Shown one piece after another: positions 25,027 to 34,487 of a stretch of DNA of 64,000 bases. The notes under the pieces were generated by a model, which was given only the letters and a program-made list of their open reading frames with translations, searched no databases and was not told the origin of the DNA. A program made the position numbers and the translations under genes. Every line of letters starts with the position of its first letter. Position 1 is the first letter of the stretch. Source of the DNA: Rossellomorea vietnamensis (GTDB lineage Bacteria; Bacillota; Bacilli; Bacillales; Bacillaceae_B); assembly GCF_008180615.1 (NCBI RefSeq), contig NZ_VTEH01000003.1, positions 313,685-377,684 on the forward strand, given 5' to 3'.

Positions 25027-25881
25027 ATGGTAACGTATTTTCTTACAAATAAGGTGAAAAGTTTAATAAGCAATGCTGAATCTATTTGTGAGGGGCCGGT
25101 TGAACCAGTGGATCTGTTTCTGGGGGCGGCCCTTGTAAGGAAGGGAACACTGTTGGAAATGTACCTGCTGATGGAAGAGGAAATTCATGACCTGCTCGTC
25201 TTAAAAAGGGCTAAAGAAGAGGTGAGTGTTCCTCATAAAGACTTTTCAAGAAGTATTTCCAGAAGAACAGAGCAGGTATGGAACAGAGCCCTCGAAATTA
25301 TGCATAATTACAATCAACTTTATCTGAACGAAGGCCATATCATAAAAGCATTCTATCAATCCTGGTCTGAAGAAGAGCAGCAATTCCTTAAAGCCCTTCC
25401 TCATGAAAAAATAAAAGCTGCAGTAACGACGGCCCGCGACTTGCTCGTGTCCTTGAATACTTACACTAAAAAAGTATTCTCAGGTCAACAGGCAGTGATT
25501 AAAAGAGCAGAAAAGGAGGACGAACCGGCAGTCATGAAATTTGTTGAGGAGAACTTTGGAGGATCCTGGACAGAGTCGATTCTCAATGGATTCCGGCAAA
25601 AAGAAATTCCCGTCTTTCTTGCTTGGGAAGGGTCAAAGCTTATCGGATTTTCTTCCTATGATGTCTACCGCAGCCAAAAAGGGATATACGGCCCTATGGG
25701 CGTGTTAAAAACAGAAAGAAATAACAGGGTGGGAAGCCAGCTTCTTCATCAAGCACTTCAAGATATGAAAGAAAAGAATTATGCCTATATAGTATTAGGG
25801 GAAGCTGGACCCATAGAATATTACGAAAAAGAATGCGGTGCAGTTATCATCCCTTTAAAGTCTATCTTTAATGAAGATTAA
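25027..25881 (+). CDS. Two-part protein: Clp-N-like helical domain fused to GNAT acetyltransferase
   Basis: 284 aa. Residues ~1-155 are helical and by eye resemble Clp_N repeats (VDLFLGAALVRKG, then SRRTEQVWNRALEIMHNYN with NEGHIIKAFYQ). Residues ~160-284 are a GNAT domain with IKRAEKEDEPAVMKFVEENF, GPMGVLKTERNNRVGSQLL and GEAGPIEYYEKECGA. ATG 25027 follows GGGGGAAAAGGA. The acetyl target is unknown; the N-terminal part may select it. Stands alone between MITE copy 4 and the patatin gene. Confidence 0.75.
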   Translation: MVTYFLTNKVKSLISNAESICEGPVEPVDLFLGAALVRKGTLLEMYLLMEEEIHDLLVLKRAKEEVSVPHKDFSRSISRRTEQVWNRALEIMHNYNQLYLNEGHIIKAFYQSWSEEEQQFLKALPHEKIKAAVTTARDLLVSLNTYTKKVFSGQQAVIKRAEKEDEPAVMKFVEENFGGSWTESILNGFRQKEIPVFLAWEGSKLIGFSSYDVYRSQKGIYGPMGVLKTERNNRVGSQLLHQALQDMKEKNYAYIVLGEAGPIEYYEKECGAVIIPLKSIFNED

Positions 25882-25980
25882 GATTAATACACATTCTTTC
25901 CTTCCTATGAGACACTAATCACGAGAGTTATAAAATGCAATTATACTTAATGAAAGAATACATTTTGAAGAGGTGAAAGA

Positions 25981-26865
25981 ATGATGCTTTTCGATCAAAC
26001 CGGGCTTGTACTGGAAGGCGGGGGGATGAGAGGAGTATATACAGCAGGAGTCTTGGAGTATCTATTAGAAAACGAAGTAGAGTTTCCTTACGTTATCGGG
26101 GTTTCAGCAGGTGCTTGTATTGCGGCCTCATACCTGTCTAAGCAAAAAGGAAGAAACAAAAAAGTGAACATCGGGTTTGCGGGAGATCCGAATTACCTCT
26201 CGTGGAGAAACTACATTAAAAAAAGGGAACTGTTTGGGATGGATTTCGTATTTAATGAAATTCCCAATAAAATCGTTCCATATGACTATGAAGCTTTTCA
26301 AAACAGTACTTCCCAATTTGTAATCGGAACAACAGACTGCCATACGGGCGAGTCTGTCTATCATAATAGAAGTGATTATGGTGAAGATGTTTTAACGCCC
26401 ATTCGTGCATCAAGCTCGCTTCCATTCGTGGCGCCAGTTGTACAGTTTCACTCCCGCCACTTACTTGATGGCGGAATCAGCGACCCCATACCTGTTAGAA
26501 AAGCGGAAGCGGACGGTTATTCAAAGAACGTAGTCATTCTGACAAGGAATAAAGGATATTTAAAAAGCCCATCGAAGTTTAATTACCTGGTTAAACGAAA
26601 ATATCCTCAATATCCTGGTCTAAGAGAAGCAATGATGAATCGTTATAAAGTATATAATGAGACCGTTGAATACCTGGAAAAGGAAGAAGAGAAGGGCAGC
26701 GTGTTTATTATTCGTCCTGAAATGCCGTTGAAAGTCGGTAGAATTGAACGGAATCCAAGGAAACTTGAGGAGTTATACAACCAAGGATATGAAGATGCCA
26801 GGCTAAAGTTTGAAGAGCTTTTGGCATGGAAGGATGTACAATCACAAATGGTGACAATGAGATAG
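25981..26865 (+). CDS. Patatin-like phospholipase family protein
   Basis: 294 aa. All patatin landmarks are present: oxyanion loop GGGMRGVYTAGVLEYL, nucleophile elbow GVSAGA (Ser at about residue 43), and the Asp dyad partner in LLDGGISDPIPV (about 160). Similar bacterial proteins are cytoplasmic acyl hydrolases; the B. subtilis relative is YqhO. ATG 25981 follows AGAGGTGAAAGA. No partner gene. Confidence 0.92.
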   Translation: MMLFDQTGLVLEGGGMRGVYTAGVLEYLLENEVEFPYVIGVSAGACIAASYLSKQKGRNKKVNIGFAGDPNYLSWRNYIKKRELFGMDFVFNEIPNKIVPYDYEAFQNSTSQFVIGTTDCHTGESVYHNRSDYGEDVLTPIRASSSLPFVAPVVQFHSRHLLDGGISDPIPVRKAEADGYSKNVVILTRNKGYLKSPSKFNYLVKRKYPQYPGLREAMMNRYKVYNETVEYLEKEEEKGSVFIIRPEMPLKVGRIERNPRKLEELYNQGYEDARLKFEELLAWKDVQSQMVTMR

Positions 26866-26890
26866 ATTTCAGGTGACGGTGATAATAACC

Positions 26891-27165
26891 TTTTCCCTTA
26901 AAGTCTGGTGAGTTTGGGCACCAAGTTGCATGCTTGGCGCCCTTTTCCTTTAGAGTCTGGTAATTTTGGGTACCTAAGCGCCCGCTTGGTTACCTATTCC
27001 TTTGATTTTTGTGGAGTTTAGGCATAAAGGCGTTCGCTTGGTTACCTTTACCCTTAATTTTTGTGAAGTTTGGGCACCCAGAGACCTTCTTGGTGCCCTT
27101 TTTCCTTATATTCTTGTTAGTTTGGGCACCTAGGCGTCCGCTTGGTTACTTTTTTCCCCATGCCT
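26891..27165. repeat. Tandem array of five ~52-bp hairpin units
   Basis: Each unit ends TTTTCCTT and contains GGGCACC(N)CTTGG(T/C)GCCC or a variant, able to fold into a terminator-like hairpin. Cores: about 26916-26942, 26968-26994, 27020-27046, 27071-27098 and 27123-27149. Units 1 and 4 keep the best stems. It lies directly after the patatin gene; no other feature is seen in 26866-27254. Confidence 0.85.
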
Positions 27166-27254
27166 TTAATTTAAGTTGCCTTCTTTTGCAGCTGTTCTTT
27201 TTTCTCTATCAATTTCATACTATGAAAAGAACTCTCTTAAGGAGTGACTACTGG

Positions 27255-27917
27255 ATGAATATTACTCTTTTCTATAAAAAAATGAGCTTTCAATATTTCA
27301 AAAGAGCAGTAGTAATGCTGCTGCTTGCTGTGCTGCTCAGTGTTTTCATTCGAGGTCTGCATATTCTTTTCTATTTAACCTTAATTTTGCTCGGAATATC
27401 CTGCGTTTTCATGTATTTGATATACGAGAGAGAAGTGAAACGTTCAAGGGCTGCCATAAAGTCTCCTGCTGATGGAAATGGGGCTTGTCTGGTTGTGATT
27501 AAAAAGGACAAGACCTATAATTTCTTTGGCTTTGACGGAGTAATGAAAGGCTGTTGTTCATCTAAAAATGGTTCGTGGAAACTGGATATAAGTGATATAC
27601 AGGCCATACTAAAAAAAGGCGAGGGTTCAGTGGAACTTGAATGCCAAGGCGACTATAGGAAGTTTGTTAAAATTCATGAAAATTGGAATGACGCTGAAGG
27701 AAATGCAATTTCACTACTGAGCCAAGGAGAAGGCTGGAGCCTGACGATTAATGATAAGAAAGTATGCTCGATAACGCGGGGACGCATGTCAGCAGAAATA
27801 CAGCAGTTGTTTGATCCTTCAAGCATTATTCTTCGGTTTGAGAAAGTGGATGATGAGCAAAGAATTTGGGGCATCCTTTTTTTAGTGCTGTACATGGACA
27901 ATTACTACCTTATTTAG
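27255..27917 (+). CDS. Unknown 220-aa membrane-anchored protein
   Basis: Two membrane helices near the N terminus (about residues 17-55) followed by a ~160-residue soluble domain, mostly beta-rich by composition. The C-terminal half (NFFGFDGVMKGCC to SIILRFEKVDD) weakly recalls tubby-C-like Bacillus proteins such as YxjI, but this is not secure. ATG 27255 lies 10 bases after AAGGAG. The frame is open far upstream through the hairpin array, which is not credible coding. Stands alone. Confidence 0.6.
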   Translation: MNITLFYKKMSFQYFKRAVVMLLLAVLLSVFIRGLHILFYLTLILLGISCVFMYLIYEREVKRSRAAIKSPADGNGACLVVIKKDKTYNFFGFDGVMKGCCSSKNGSWKLDISDIQAILKKGEGSVELECQGDYRKFVKIHENWNDAEGNAISLLSQGEGWSLTINDKKVCSITRGRMSAEIQQLFDPSSIILRFEKVDDEQRIWGILFLVLYMDNYYLI

Positions 27918-28225
27918 TTGTTCTTTTAAATTTGAGTCAAAGAAAGAGATGATCAGTGTTTAAGATATTTGAATTGGCAAGAGGATGGTTTAGGGCATGC
28001 TAAAAGAGAAAAAGGGTCCAAGAATGTCTTCGAGAGAGTACTCATCACACCAAAAGAGTATAAATTGTAACCCCTCACTGCCAATAAACTTAAGCCGGTA
28101 TAACAAGGCAATATCAGCTCGATTTTTCGCTTTGAAGGCACGAAATCTTAATGTGTGAACATTCAAGCATTCTGTGATGCAACTCCTTTATTATTATGGT
28201 ATAGTAAACTCAATCGAATAGTATT

Positions 28226-28365
28226 CCTTCGGGGCAGGGTGAAATTCCCTACCGGCGGTGATGAACGAAAGTGTTCTTAGTCCGTGACCCGTCATTTTAA
28301 CAAATGGCGGTGGATTTGGTGAAACTCCAAGGCCGACAGTTAAAGTCTGGATGGGAGAAGGAAGA
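28226..28365 (+). ncRNA. FMN riboswitch (RFN element)
   Basis: Conserved blocks appear in order: CTTCGGGGCAGGGTG, AAATTCCCTACCGGCGGTGAT, AGTCCGTGACCCG, GGTGGATTTGGTGAAACTCC, GCCGACAGT and GATGGGAGAAGGAAG. It binds FMN and turns down the riboflavin operon that follows. No gene occupies 27918-28225, which otherwise holds only the promoter region. Confidence 0.97.
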
Positions 28366-28412
28366 AGCGCGTAAAAATTTCTTTTTATACGCTTATTTAA
28401 TTATGACTGTCT

Positions 28413-28445
28413 CCCTGAGTGCTCCAACCACTCAGGGTTATTTAT
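28413..28445 (+). terminator. Riboswitch-controlled terminator ahead of ribD
   Basis: CCCTGAGTG / CACTCAGGG arms (28413-28421, 28429-28437) with TTATTTATTAT tail, between the FMN aptamer and ribD. Confidence 0.85.
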
Positions 28446-28495
28446 TATCAGCAATATGTTTGGGGACCTATTGCTTCAGGAAGGAGGACCAATCC

Positions 28496-29587
28496 TTGCA
28501 AGAACGTGATTACATGGAATTAGCACTGTCGCTCGCCAAAGCAGGCAAGGGACAGACCTCGCCGAATCCCGCAGTTGGTGCAGTAGTAGTGAAAGACGGA
28601 GAAATTGCCGGAATGGGTGCCCATTTGAAAGCCGGGGAACCGCATGCAGAGGTTCACGCCATTAGGCAGGCTGGTAAGAAGGCAGAGGGTGCAGACATCT
28701 ATGTCACTTTAGAACCCTGTGCACATACCGGGAAAACGCCTCCGTGTGCCAACCTTATCGTTGAAAACAAATTAAAAAGAGTGTTTATAGCAAGCATGGA
28801 CCCCAATCCATTGGTCGCCGGCAAAGGGATAGACATCCTGAAAAAAGCCGGGATCGAAGTAACTACAGGCATCTGTGAAAAAGAGGCACTGGATCTGAAT
28901 GCGTATTTCTTTCATTTTATCCAGAACCAGACACCTTATATTACGCTGAAAACAGCCATGACACTTGACGGTAAAACAGCCTCTTATACAGGAGACAGCA
29001 AATGGATCACTTCTGAAGAGTCCAGGCTGGATGTACATAAGTACCGGCATGCTCATGATGCCATTTTAGTTGGAGTAAATACGGTCATACAAGATAACCC
29101 CCTTCTCACCACCCGATTGCCCCGAGGTGGAAAAAATCCCATTCGAATAGTATTGGATACAAATTTAAAAATTCCAATTGAAAGCAGAATTTTAGACGTG
29201 CAAGAGGCTGAAACGCTTATTTTCTGTGGGAAAAATGCCACCATTGAGAAAAAAGAACTCCTGCTTGATAAAGGAGTAAGGATTGAACAACTGAATTCTC
29301 CAGATATTTCGATTAATCAAGTTTTAAAACGGCTTGGCGAGCTGAAAATTACTTCTCTCTTAGTAGAGGGCGGCTCTGCTGTACATTTTTCTTTTTTACG
29401 AGAAAAGGCGTACCAGGAAGTGGTCATCTATATGGCACCTAAGCTTATTGGCGGATCTAATGCCTTCTCCAGTTTTGGCGGGAAAGGGTTTCCGCTTATC
29501 TCAGATGGTGATGAATTAGAGTTTTCTTCTGTAGAAAATATCGGTAATGATTTAAAGATTATTGCCAAGCCATTGAGGAAGGGATGA
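28496..29587 (+). CDS. ribD: Bifunctional RibD deaminase/reductase
   Basis: 363 aa. Performs the second and third steps of riboflavin synthesis: deamination of the pyrimidine product of GTP cyclohydrolase II, then NADPH reduction of its ribose. The N-terminal deaminase has HAEVHAI and the zinc motif PCAHTGKTPPC; the C-terminal reductase has TLDGKTAS and ITSEESRLDVHKYR. TTG 28496 is chosen because AAGGAGG lies 8 bases before it; the frame itself reaches up into the riboswitch. First gene of the rib operon. Confidence 0.96.
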   Translation: MQERDYMELALSLAKAGKGQTSPNPAVGAVVVKDGEIAGMGAHLKAGEPHAEVHAIRQAGKKAEGADIYVTLEPCAHTGKTPPCANLIVENKLKRVFIASMDPNPLVAGKGIDILKKAGIEVTTGICEKEALDLNAYFFHFIQNQTPYITLKTAMTLDGKTASYTGDSKWITSEESRLDVHKYRHAHDAILVGVNTVIQDNPLLTTRLPRGGKNPIRIVLDTNLKIPIESRILDVQEAETLIFCGKNATIEKKELLLDKGVRIEQLNSPDISINQVLKRLGELKITSLLVEGGSAVHFSFLREKAYQEVVIYMAPKLIGGSNAFSSFGGKGFPLISDGDELEFSSVENIGNDLKIIAKPLRKG

Positions 29588-29597
29588 GCTAAATAAA

Positions 29598-30254
29598 ATG
29601 TTTACCGGAATAATTGAAGAGATCGGTACAATTGAAAAAATCAGCAAATCGTCTGCTTCCATGGTCCTGTCGATTTCGGCAAAAAAGGTACTGGAAGATG
29701 TGAAGCTGGGAGACAGTATTTCGGTTAATGGCACATGCCTGACTGTGACTTCCTTCAGCAGCCGCTCATTCACTGTTGATGTAATGCCTGAGACCTTTGA
29801 CAATACTTCATTGAAGCTGCTGGGGGCTGGAGCTCCTGTGAACCTTGAAAGAGCAATGGCTGCCAATGGACGTTTTGGGGGGCATTTTGTGACAGGGCAT
29901 ATTGATGGCACTGGAACCATCGCGTCCACTCAGTTTGTCGAGAATGCTCTTTACATCACCATTGAAATTCCGGAAGAGTTAACACGTTATTTTATTGATA
30001 GAGGATCTGTCTGTCTGGATGGCACCTCTCTAACCGTGTTTAGAACGGAACATAACACAATTACAGTTTCTTTGATTCCGCAAACAAGACATGACACGAT
30101 CCTCGGGAGTAAAAAGGCAGGCGATGTTGTCAACCTTGAGTGCGATATGATGGCAAAGTATATTTATAAATTCATGAATGGCGGAAGGTCCGGAAAGCCT
30201 GGTAAAAAGGATATCGGAACAGATTTCCTGACACAGCATGGCTTCATGGGATGA
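29598..30254 (+). CDS. ribE: Riboflavin synthase, alpha subunit type
   Basis: 218 aa. Dismutates two lumazine molecules to riboflavin. Two lumazine-binding repeats are visible: MFTGIIEEIG at residue 1 with SVNGTCLTV, and FVTGHIDGTG at about residue 98 with CLDGTSLTV. ATG 29598 is 10 bases after the ribD stop, with GAAGGGATG as its binding site inside ribD. Confidence 0.97.
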   Translation: MFTGIIEEIGTIEKISKSSASMVLSISAKKVLEDVKLGDSISVNGTCLTVTSFSSRSFTVDVMPETFDNTSLKLLGAGAPVNLERAMAANGRFGGHFVTGHIDGTGTIASTQFVENALYITIEIPEELTRYFIDRGSVCLDGTSLTVFRTEHNTITVSLIPQTRHDTILGSKKAGDVVNLECDMMAKYIYKFMNGGRSGKPGKKDIGTDFLTQHGFMG

Positions 30255-30282
30255 GTAAGTGGTTGAGAAGGAGGCGGACTAA

Positions 30283-31476
30283 TTGTTTAATACAATCGAG
30301 GAAGCATTGGAAGATTTAAAAACAGGAAAAGTAATTATTGTCATTGATGATGAGGACCGTGAAAATGAAGGGGATTTTGTATCTCTTGCAGAAAAAGCGA
30401 CCCCTGAAGTCATCAATTTCATGGCAGCAGAGGGAAGGGGCTTGATTTGTACGCCTATCACGGCAGAGAAAGCTTCACAGCTGCAATTGAATCCAATGAC
30501 AGATCAAAATACCGATCCATACGGCACAGCATTCACGATCAGCGTGGACCATATCAATACAACTACAGGTATCAGTGCATTCGAGCGGTCGACGACTATA
30601 CTGGAAATGATAAAAGAAGAGGCGAAGCCAAGTGATTTAAAACGCCCAGGACATATATTCCCGCTGATAGCAAAAAAAGGCGGGGTTCTCAAAAGGGCCG
30701 GCCATACGGAAGCTGCCGTTGACCTGGCTTCCCTATGCGGCTCAGCACAGGCGGGTGTCATTTGCGAGATCATGAATCCCGATGGGACAATGGCAAGGGT
30801 GCCTGAACTTAAAACTATTGCAGAGAAATTCAACTTGAAAATAATCACCATCCAGGATTTGATTGCCTACAGAAGGAAAGAAGAAAAGCTGGTGGAAAAA
30901 GAAGTGGAAATCAGTATGCCTACTGAATTCGGCGATTTTAAAGCAGTAGCTTACACGGAAAAACTGACAGGCCAGGAGCATGTTGCACTGATCAAAGGAG
31001 AAATCCGTCCTGAAGAACCAGTGCTGGTAAGGGTCCATTCAGAATGCTTAACTGGTGACGTATTCGGTTCCAATCGCTGTGATTGCGGTCCGCAGCTGCA
31101 TGCAGCACTTTCACAAATTGAGAAAGAAGGCCATGGAGTTTTGTTGTATATGCGTCAGGAAGGGCGGGGAATCGGCCTGGTCAACAAGATGAAAGCCTAC
31201 AAGCTTCAAGAAGAAGGACTTGACACGGTCGAAGCAAATCATAAACTTGGATTTGCCGCTGACTTGCGTGACTATGGGATAGGAGCGCAAATCCTCAAGG
31301 ATCTGGGAGTAACCAAGATGAGGCTCTTAACAAATAACCCGCGAAAAATTACCGGAATCAAAGGATACGGCTTGGAGGTTGAAGAACGAGTCGCAATCCA
31401 GATGCCGTCAAAAGCAGAAAATGAAAAATACTTAAAAACTAAAAAAGGTAAGTTAGGACACTTACTTCAATTCTAA
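30283..31476 (+). CDS. ribBA: Bifunctional DHBP synthase / GTP cyclohydrolase II
   Basis: 397 aa. The N-terminal ~200 residues are the dihydroxybutanone phosphate synthase ([30 protein letters not shown]); the C-terminal half is GTP cyclohydrolase II with zinc Cys residues in [17 protein letters not shown] and RQEGRGIGL. Supplies both precursors of riboflavin from ribulose-5-phosphate and GTP. TTG start at 30283 follows AAGGAGG. Called ribA in B. subtilis. Confidence 0.97.
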   Translation: MFNTIEEALEDLKTGKVIIVIDDEDRENEGDFVSLAEKATPEVINFMAAEGRGLICTPITAEKASQLQLNPMTDQNTDPYGTAFTISVDHINTTTGISAFERSTTILEMIKEEAKPSDLKRPGHIFPLIAKKGGVLKRAGHTEAAVDLASLCGSAQAGVICEIMNPDGTMARVPELKTIAEKFNLKIITIQDLIAYRRKEEKLVEKEVEISMPTEFGDFKAVAYTEKLTGQEHVALIKGEIRPEEPVLVRVHSECLTGDVFGSNRCDCGPQLHAALSQIEKEGHGVLLYMRQEGRGIGLVNKMKAYKLQEEGLDTVEANHKLGFAADLRDYGIGAQILKDLGVTKMRLLTNNPRKITGIKGYGLEVEERVAIQMPSKAENEKYLKTKKGKLGHLLQF

Positions 31477-31488
31477 GGAGGATACACA

Positions 31489-31959
31489 ATGAAAACAATT
31501 TATGAAGGTAATTTAGTAGGATCAGGATTAAAGGTTGCGATCGTAGTTGCCCGCTTTAACGAATTCATCACAAGCAAGTTATTGGGCGGGGCAGAAGATG
31601 CTCTGAAAAGACATGGAATCGACGAAGCTGATATTACAGTCACATGGGTACCGGGTGCATTTGAAATTCCGGTCATCGCCAAGAAGCTGGCTGCATCGAA
31701 AAAGTATGATGCCGTTATCACACTCGGCACTGTAATCAGGGGAGCAACTGCACACTTTGAATATGTGAGCGGAGAAGTAGCAAAAGGCGTAGCCAATGTC
31801 GGCCTTCAAGAGGAAGTTCCTGTTATCTTCGGTGTTTTGACAACCGATACGATCGAGCAGGCGATTGAACGTGCAGGAACAAAAGCAGGAAACAAAGGAT
31901 GGGAAGCTGCTGTCAGTGCTATTGAAATGGCTAATCTTATCCGCCAAATCAATCAATAA
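31489..31959 (+). CDS. ribH: 6,7-dimethyl-8-ribityllumazine synthase
   Basis: 156 aa. Joins the RibD product and dihydroxybutanone phosphate to form lumazine; assembles as an icosahedral capsid in Bacillus. Motifs: [32 protein letters not shown] with the catalytic His, and [11 protein letters not shown] 31489 follows AAGGAGG, 12 bases after ribBA. Last gene of the operon. Confidence 0.98.
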   Translation: MKTIYEGNLVGSGLKVAIVVARFNEFITSKLLGGAEDALKRHGIDEADITVTWVPGAFEIPVIAKKLAASKKYDAVITLGTVIRGATAHFEYVSGEVAKGVANVGLQEEVPVIFGVLTTDTIEQAIERAGTKAGNKGWEAAVSAIEMANLIRQINQ

Positions 31960-32002
31960 TATTCAGCGATACGACGCCGTTACGATGGCTGGCTTTAATT
32001 CG

Positions 32003-32037
32003 AAAACGCAGAGGTTTTTTAACCGTCTGCGTTTTTT
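32003..32037 (+). terminator. Terminator of the rib operon
   Basis: AAAACGCAGA / TCTGCGTTTT arms with inner GGTT/AACC, and a long T run. Confidence 0.92.
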
Positions 32038-32048
32038 GTTATTTTTTT

Positions 32049-32346
32049 TTCTTGTCATTCACTAATTCTTTCCGACGAAATAATGCTGATTCGTTTCCTT
32101 CTATTTCAATTACTCTTACACCAGCAATTGAAATTTCGCCAGAAGCATGTTTATCAGTGCTGCTTTAAACCTGAAGAAAAGTAGATTTACTACTGCCCGC
32201 CGGCCCTATAATCGCTATAATCTCTCCTTTTTTAATGGAAAGGCTCACTCCTTTCAGTGCAGTTGTTGATCTTTTATTAACTGGTGCGCTGTAAGAATTA
32301 CCTATATTATTTACTTCTGAAAATGACCAACACCATTCCACCATTT
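32049..32346 (-). pseudogene. Remnant of a MacB-type ABC transporter ATP-binding gene
   Basis: Translating the minus strand from about 32346 gives MVEWCW, then STTALKGVSLSIKKGEIIAI, a Walker A look-alike GPAGSSKST (normally GPSGSGKST), a stop codon, and then ASGEISIAGVRV and FRRKELV in the same frame. That is the N-terminal third of a MacB/YknY-like ATPase. No signature motif or Walker B follows. It is a decayed fragment with an in-frame stop and a Gly-to-Ser change in the P-loop. The rest of 32347-32718 shows no gene. Confidence 0.75.
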
Positions 32347-32718
32347 CTGTAATGTTATTTTTAGAGATGCTTTTAAGGTCGATTAGAGAGACACCATAGG
32401 ACTGATTTATGGGGCTGGTCCTTCAAGGTCGGCTGGTGAGACACTAGATAAAGAATATGGAATCATAGAGTCCGTATATTAAGAGTAGCTAAAAGAATAT
32501 TTATTATTTCAACCACTTAAAACAGCTTTTACAAAAAAGGAAATCTACTTCTCTATCAAAGATCAGCATTAGGACCGCAATATAGGAAGTAGTGAACCGC
32601 TGCTCAAAACAAGATACATATTGGCAAAGGTACGTACATCTGCTAAAATTAATCCTTGTGGCTTCCCTTTTTGGGTAAGCGGGTAGGGAGAGGGCTGTGT
32701 CGTAAGGACATGATATTT

Positions 32719-34008
32719 ATGAAAACAACAGGAGGTATTTTTCGTTTAGAGCAGCACGGAACAACAGTTAAGAAAGAAGTGACGGCAGGAGCAATCGGCT
32801 ATTTTACGATTGTTTATATTATTGCTGTCAATGCTATGATTCTTTCGGAGGCGGGAATGCCGTTTGAAGGAGCGGTAATGGCCACTATTCTGGCTTCATT
32901 TTTTGGATGCCTGGTGATGGCATTTTGGGCTAATGCCCCGATTCTTCTGGTTCCTGGAATGGGGATCAATGCGATGTTCACTTTTACAATGGTGGAATCG
33001 ATGGGTCTTACATGGCAGGAAGCCCTGGCGGCTGTTTTTGTTTCAGGACTGTTATTCATGATTGTTGCTTTTACGAGGTTATCAAGTATTTTATCAAAAG
33101 CGATTCCTAAAGCTCTTAAAGAAGCTATCACAGTCGGACTTGGGATGTTTCTGCTGCTGATCGGTCTTGAAAAAGGCGGTATTGTGGAGCGGGGTTCCAG
33201 TGCTTTGATCAGTTTGGGAGATATTAGTGATATTACAGTCATAGCGGCTATCTTGACTTTTCTTGTGGCGATTTTTCTTTTCATTAGAAATGTTAAAGGC
33301 GGGTTTCTCTGGAGTATTGGCTTTGGAACTGTGCTTGGCTTTCTTTTTGGAATTGAACCTCAAACAGGTCAATCAGGGATGGGCTTGTCAGAATATGCGT
33401 CTGTATTCGGCCAGATGTCCTTTGCCAAAATAGTGGAGCTTCCGTTTTGGATTGCTGCTTTTTCCATCACTATGGTATTGGTTTTTGAAAATATCGGTTT
33501 GGTGCACGGACATATGGATATGGCAGGAACACCTGAAAAGTATCCAAGGGCTTTTCAGTCTAATGCTTTTTCGGCAGCGACTTGCGGAGTGTTTGGAACA
33601 AGTCCGACCGTTTCCACAGTGGAAAGCGCCGCGGCCATAGCGGCAGGCGGAAGAACCGGGCTGACTTCTTTAACCACGGGTGTGCTTTTCCTGGCTTCGA
33701 CGTTGTTTATTCCATATCTTAAGTGGATACCGGACCACGCGATTGCTCCGATCCTGATGATTATTGGCGGATTGATGATCCAGAATATCAGGCATATGGA
33801 TTTAAGAGATTTAACTGAAGCATTTCCGGCCATCTTCATTATTGCGATGATTCCATTTACGTATAGTATAGCAGATGGAATTGCCATCGGATTCATTTTA
33901 TATCCTATCTTGAAGATCGCAAATGGAAAGGCTAAAGATGTATCGCTTCCTTTATATATAATTGCAGCACTGTTTTTGGTCAATTTCCTTGTCCATTCAG
34001 TGCATTAA
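32719..34008 (+). CDS. NCS2-family purine permease (PbuO/PbuG-like)
   Basis: 429 aa, about 12-14 membrane segments. AzgA-type features: ITVGLGMFLLLIGLEKGGI, VLVFENIGLVHGHMDMAG and FGTSPTVSTVESAAAIAAGGRTGLTSL, which carries the substrate-site residues. Relatives import guanine and hypoxanthine. ATG 32719 is preceded by TAAGGA; no purine riboswitch is visible upstream. Ends before a 19-bp perfect hairpin terminator some 220 bases downstream. Confidence 0.92.
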   Translation: MKTTGGIFRLEQHGTTVKKEVTAGAIGYFTIVYIIAVNAMILSEAGMPFEGAVMATILASFFGCLVMAFWANAPILLVPGMGINAMFTFTMVESMGLTWQEALAAVFVSGLLFMIVAFTRLSSILSKAIPKALKEAITVGLGMFLLLIGLEKGGIVERGSSALISLGDISDITVIAAILTFLVAIFLFIRNVKGGFLWSIGFGTVLGFLFGIEPQTGQSGMGLSEYASVFGQMSFAKIVELPFWIAAFSITMVLVFENIGLVHGHMDMAGTPEKYPRAFQSNAFSAATCGVFGTSPTVSTVESAAAIAAGGRTGLTSLTTGVLFLASTLFIPYLKWIPDHAIAPILMIIGGLMIQNIRHMDLRDLTEAFPAIFIIAMIPFTYSIADGIAIGFILYPILKIANGKAKDVSLPLYIIAALFLVNFLVHSVH

Positions 34009-34012
34009 GATC

Positions 34013-34162
34013 AAAAGCGGAAGCGCCTTGTCCAGCCCCGACAGGCAAATGTTCTTCAGAGAAAAAAAGGCGTTTTTTCCTTTTATTCTCTGAGGGTTAT
34101 TTGACCCCGAGGGGCTAAGTCCGTTCCAGTGGGTACGGACCCTCAGGCGCTGAAGCTGGACG
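34013..34162 (+). repeat. Repeat family B, copy 1
   Basis: Runs from AAAAGCGGAAGCGCCTTGTC through CCCCGACAGGCAAATG and TTATTTGACCCCGAGGGG to GCGCTGAAGCTGGACG. The middle AGAGAAAAAAAGGCG / CCTTTTATTCTCT arms make it a long imperfect palindrome. Confidence 0.85.
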
Positions 34163-34190
34163 TGGATAATATAGCTATAAGTTATCCACA
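34162..34190. promoter_or_regulatory. Inverted pair of DnaA-box-like 8/9-mers
   Basis: GTGGATAA at 34162-34169 and TTATCCACA at 34182-34190 in inverted order, 12 bases apart. The second is a perfect DnaA box. They sit just outside the B element; no other origin feature is near. Confidence 0.35.
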
Positions 34191-34221
34191 GAGGGTGACT
34201 TTATAATTTCCTAAACAAAAT

Positions 34222-34263
34222 GAAAAACAGCATCAGGGGCTTATGCCCCTGATGCTGTTTTTC
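34222..34263. terminator. Terminator (19-bp perfect stem)
   Basis: Arms 34222-34240 and 34245-34263, TTAT loop; the T-rich arm ends suit both directions. Confidence 0.9.
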
Positions 34264-34304
34264 ATTTAGATGTAGTAGTAAGAATGTAAGTTTCTTTACC
34301 GCTT

Positions 34305-34342
34305 GAAAGCATGAAGAGGGACTGTCCCTTTTTGTGCTTTAG
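34305..34342. repeat. Hairpin repeat family D, copy 2
   Basis: GAAAGCATGAAGAGGGACTG then TCCCTTTTTGTGCTTT; imperfect form of the 21887-21931 hairpin. Confidence 0.7.
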
Positions 34343-34487
34343 AGTGGTGAAGCGTATGGGATATATTAGATAGACGTATGGTTTGTTTATTGGTATTCTA
34401 GTAGAGTGAATCTTCAAATTTTAACCTTTTTTCTGTGATTTTGGAACTATTATAGATATTTTCATTTTCTCGTAGGAGTGAATAAAG

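Noticed and set aside
27009..27254. N-terminal extension of the 220-aa protein
   Set aside because: It is the open frame across the tandem hairpin array; a good ribosome binding site exists only for ATG 27255.
32600..32718. Purine riboswitch ahead of the NCS2 permease
   Set aside because: None of the conserved loop or junction sequences is present.
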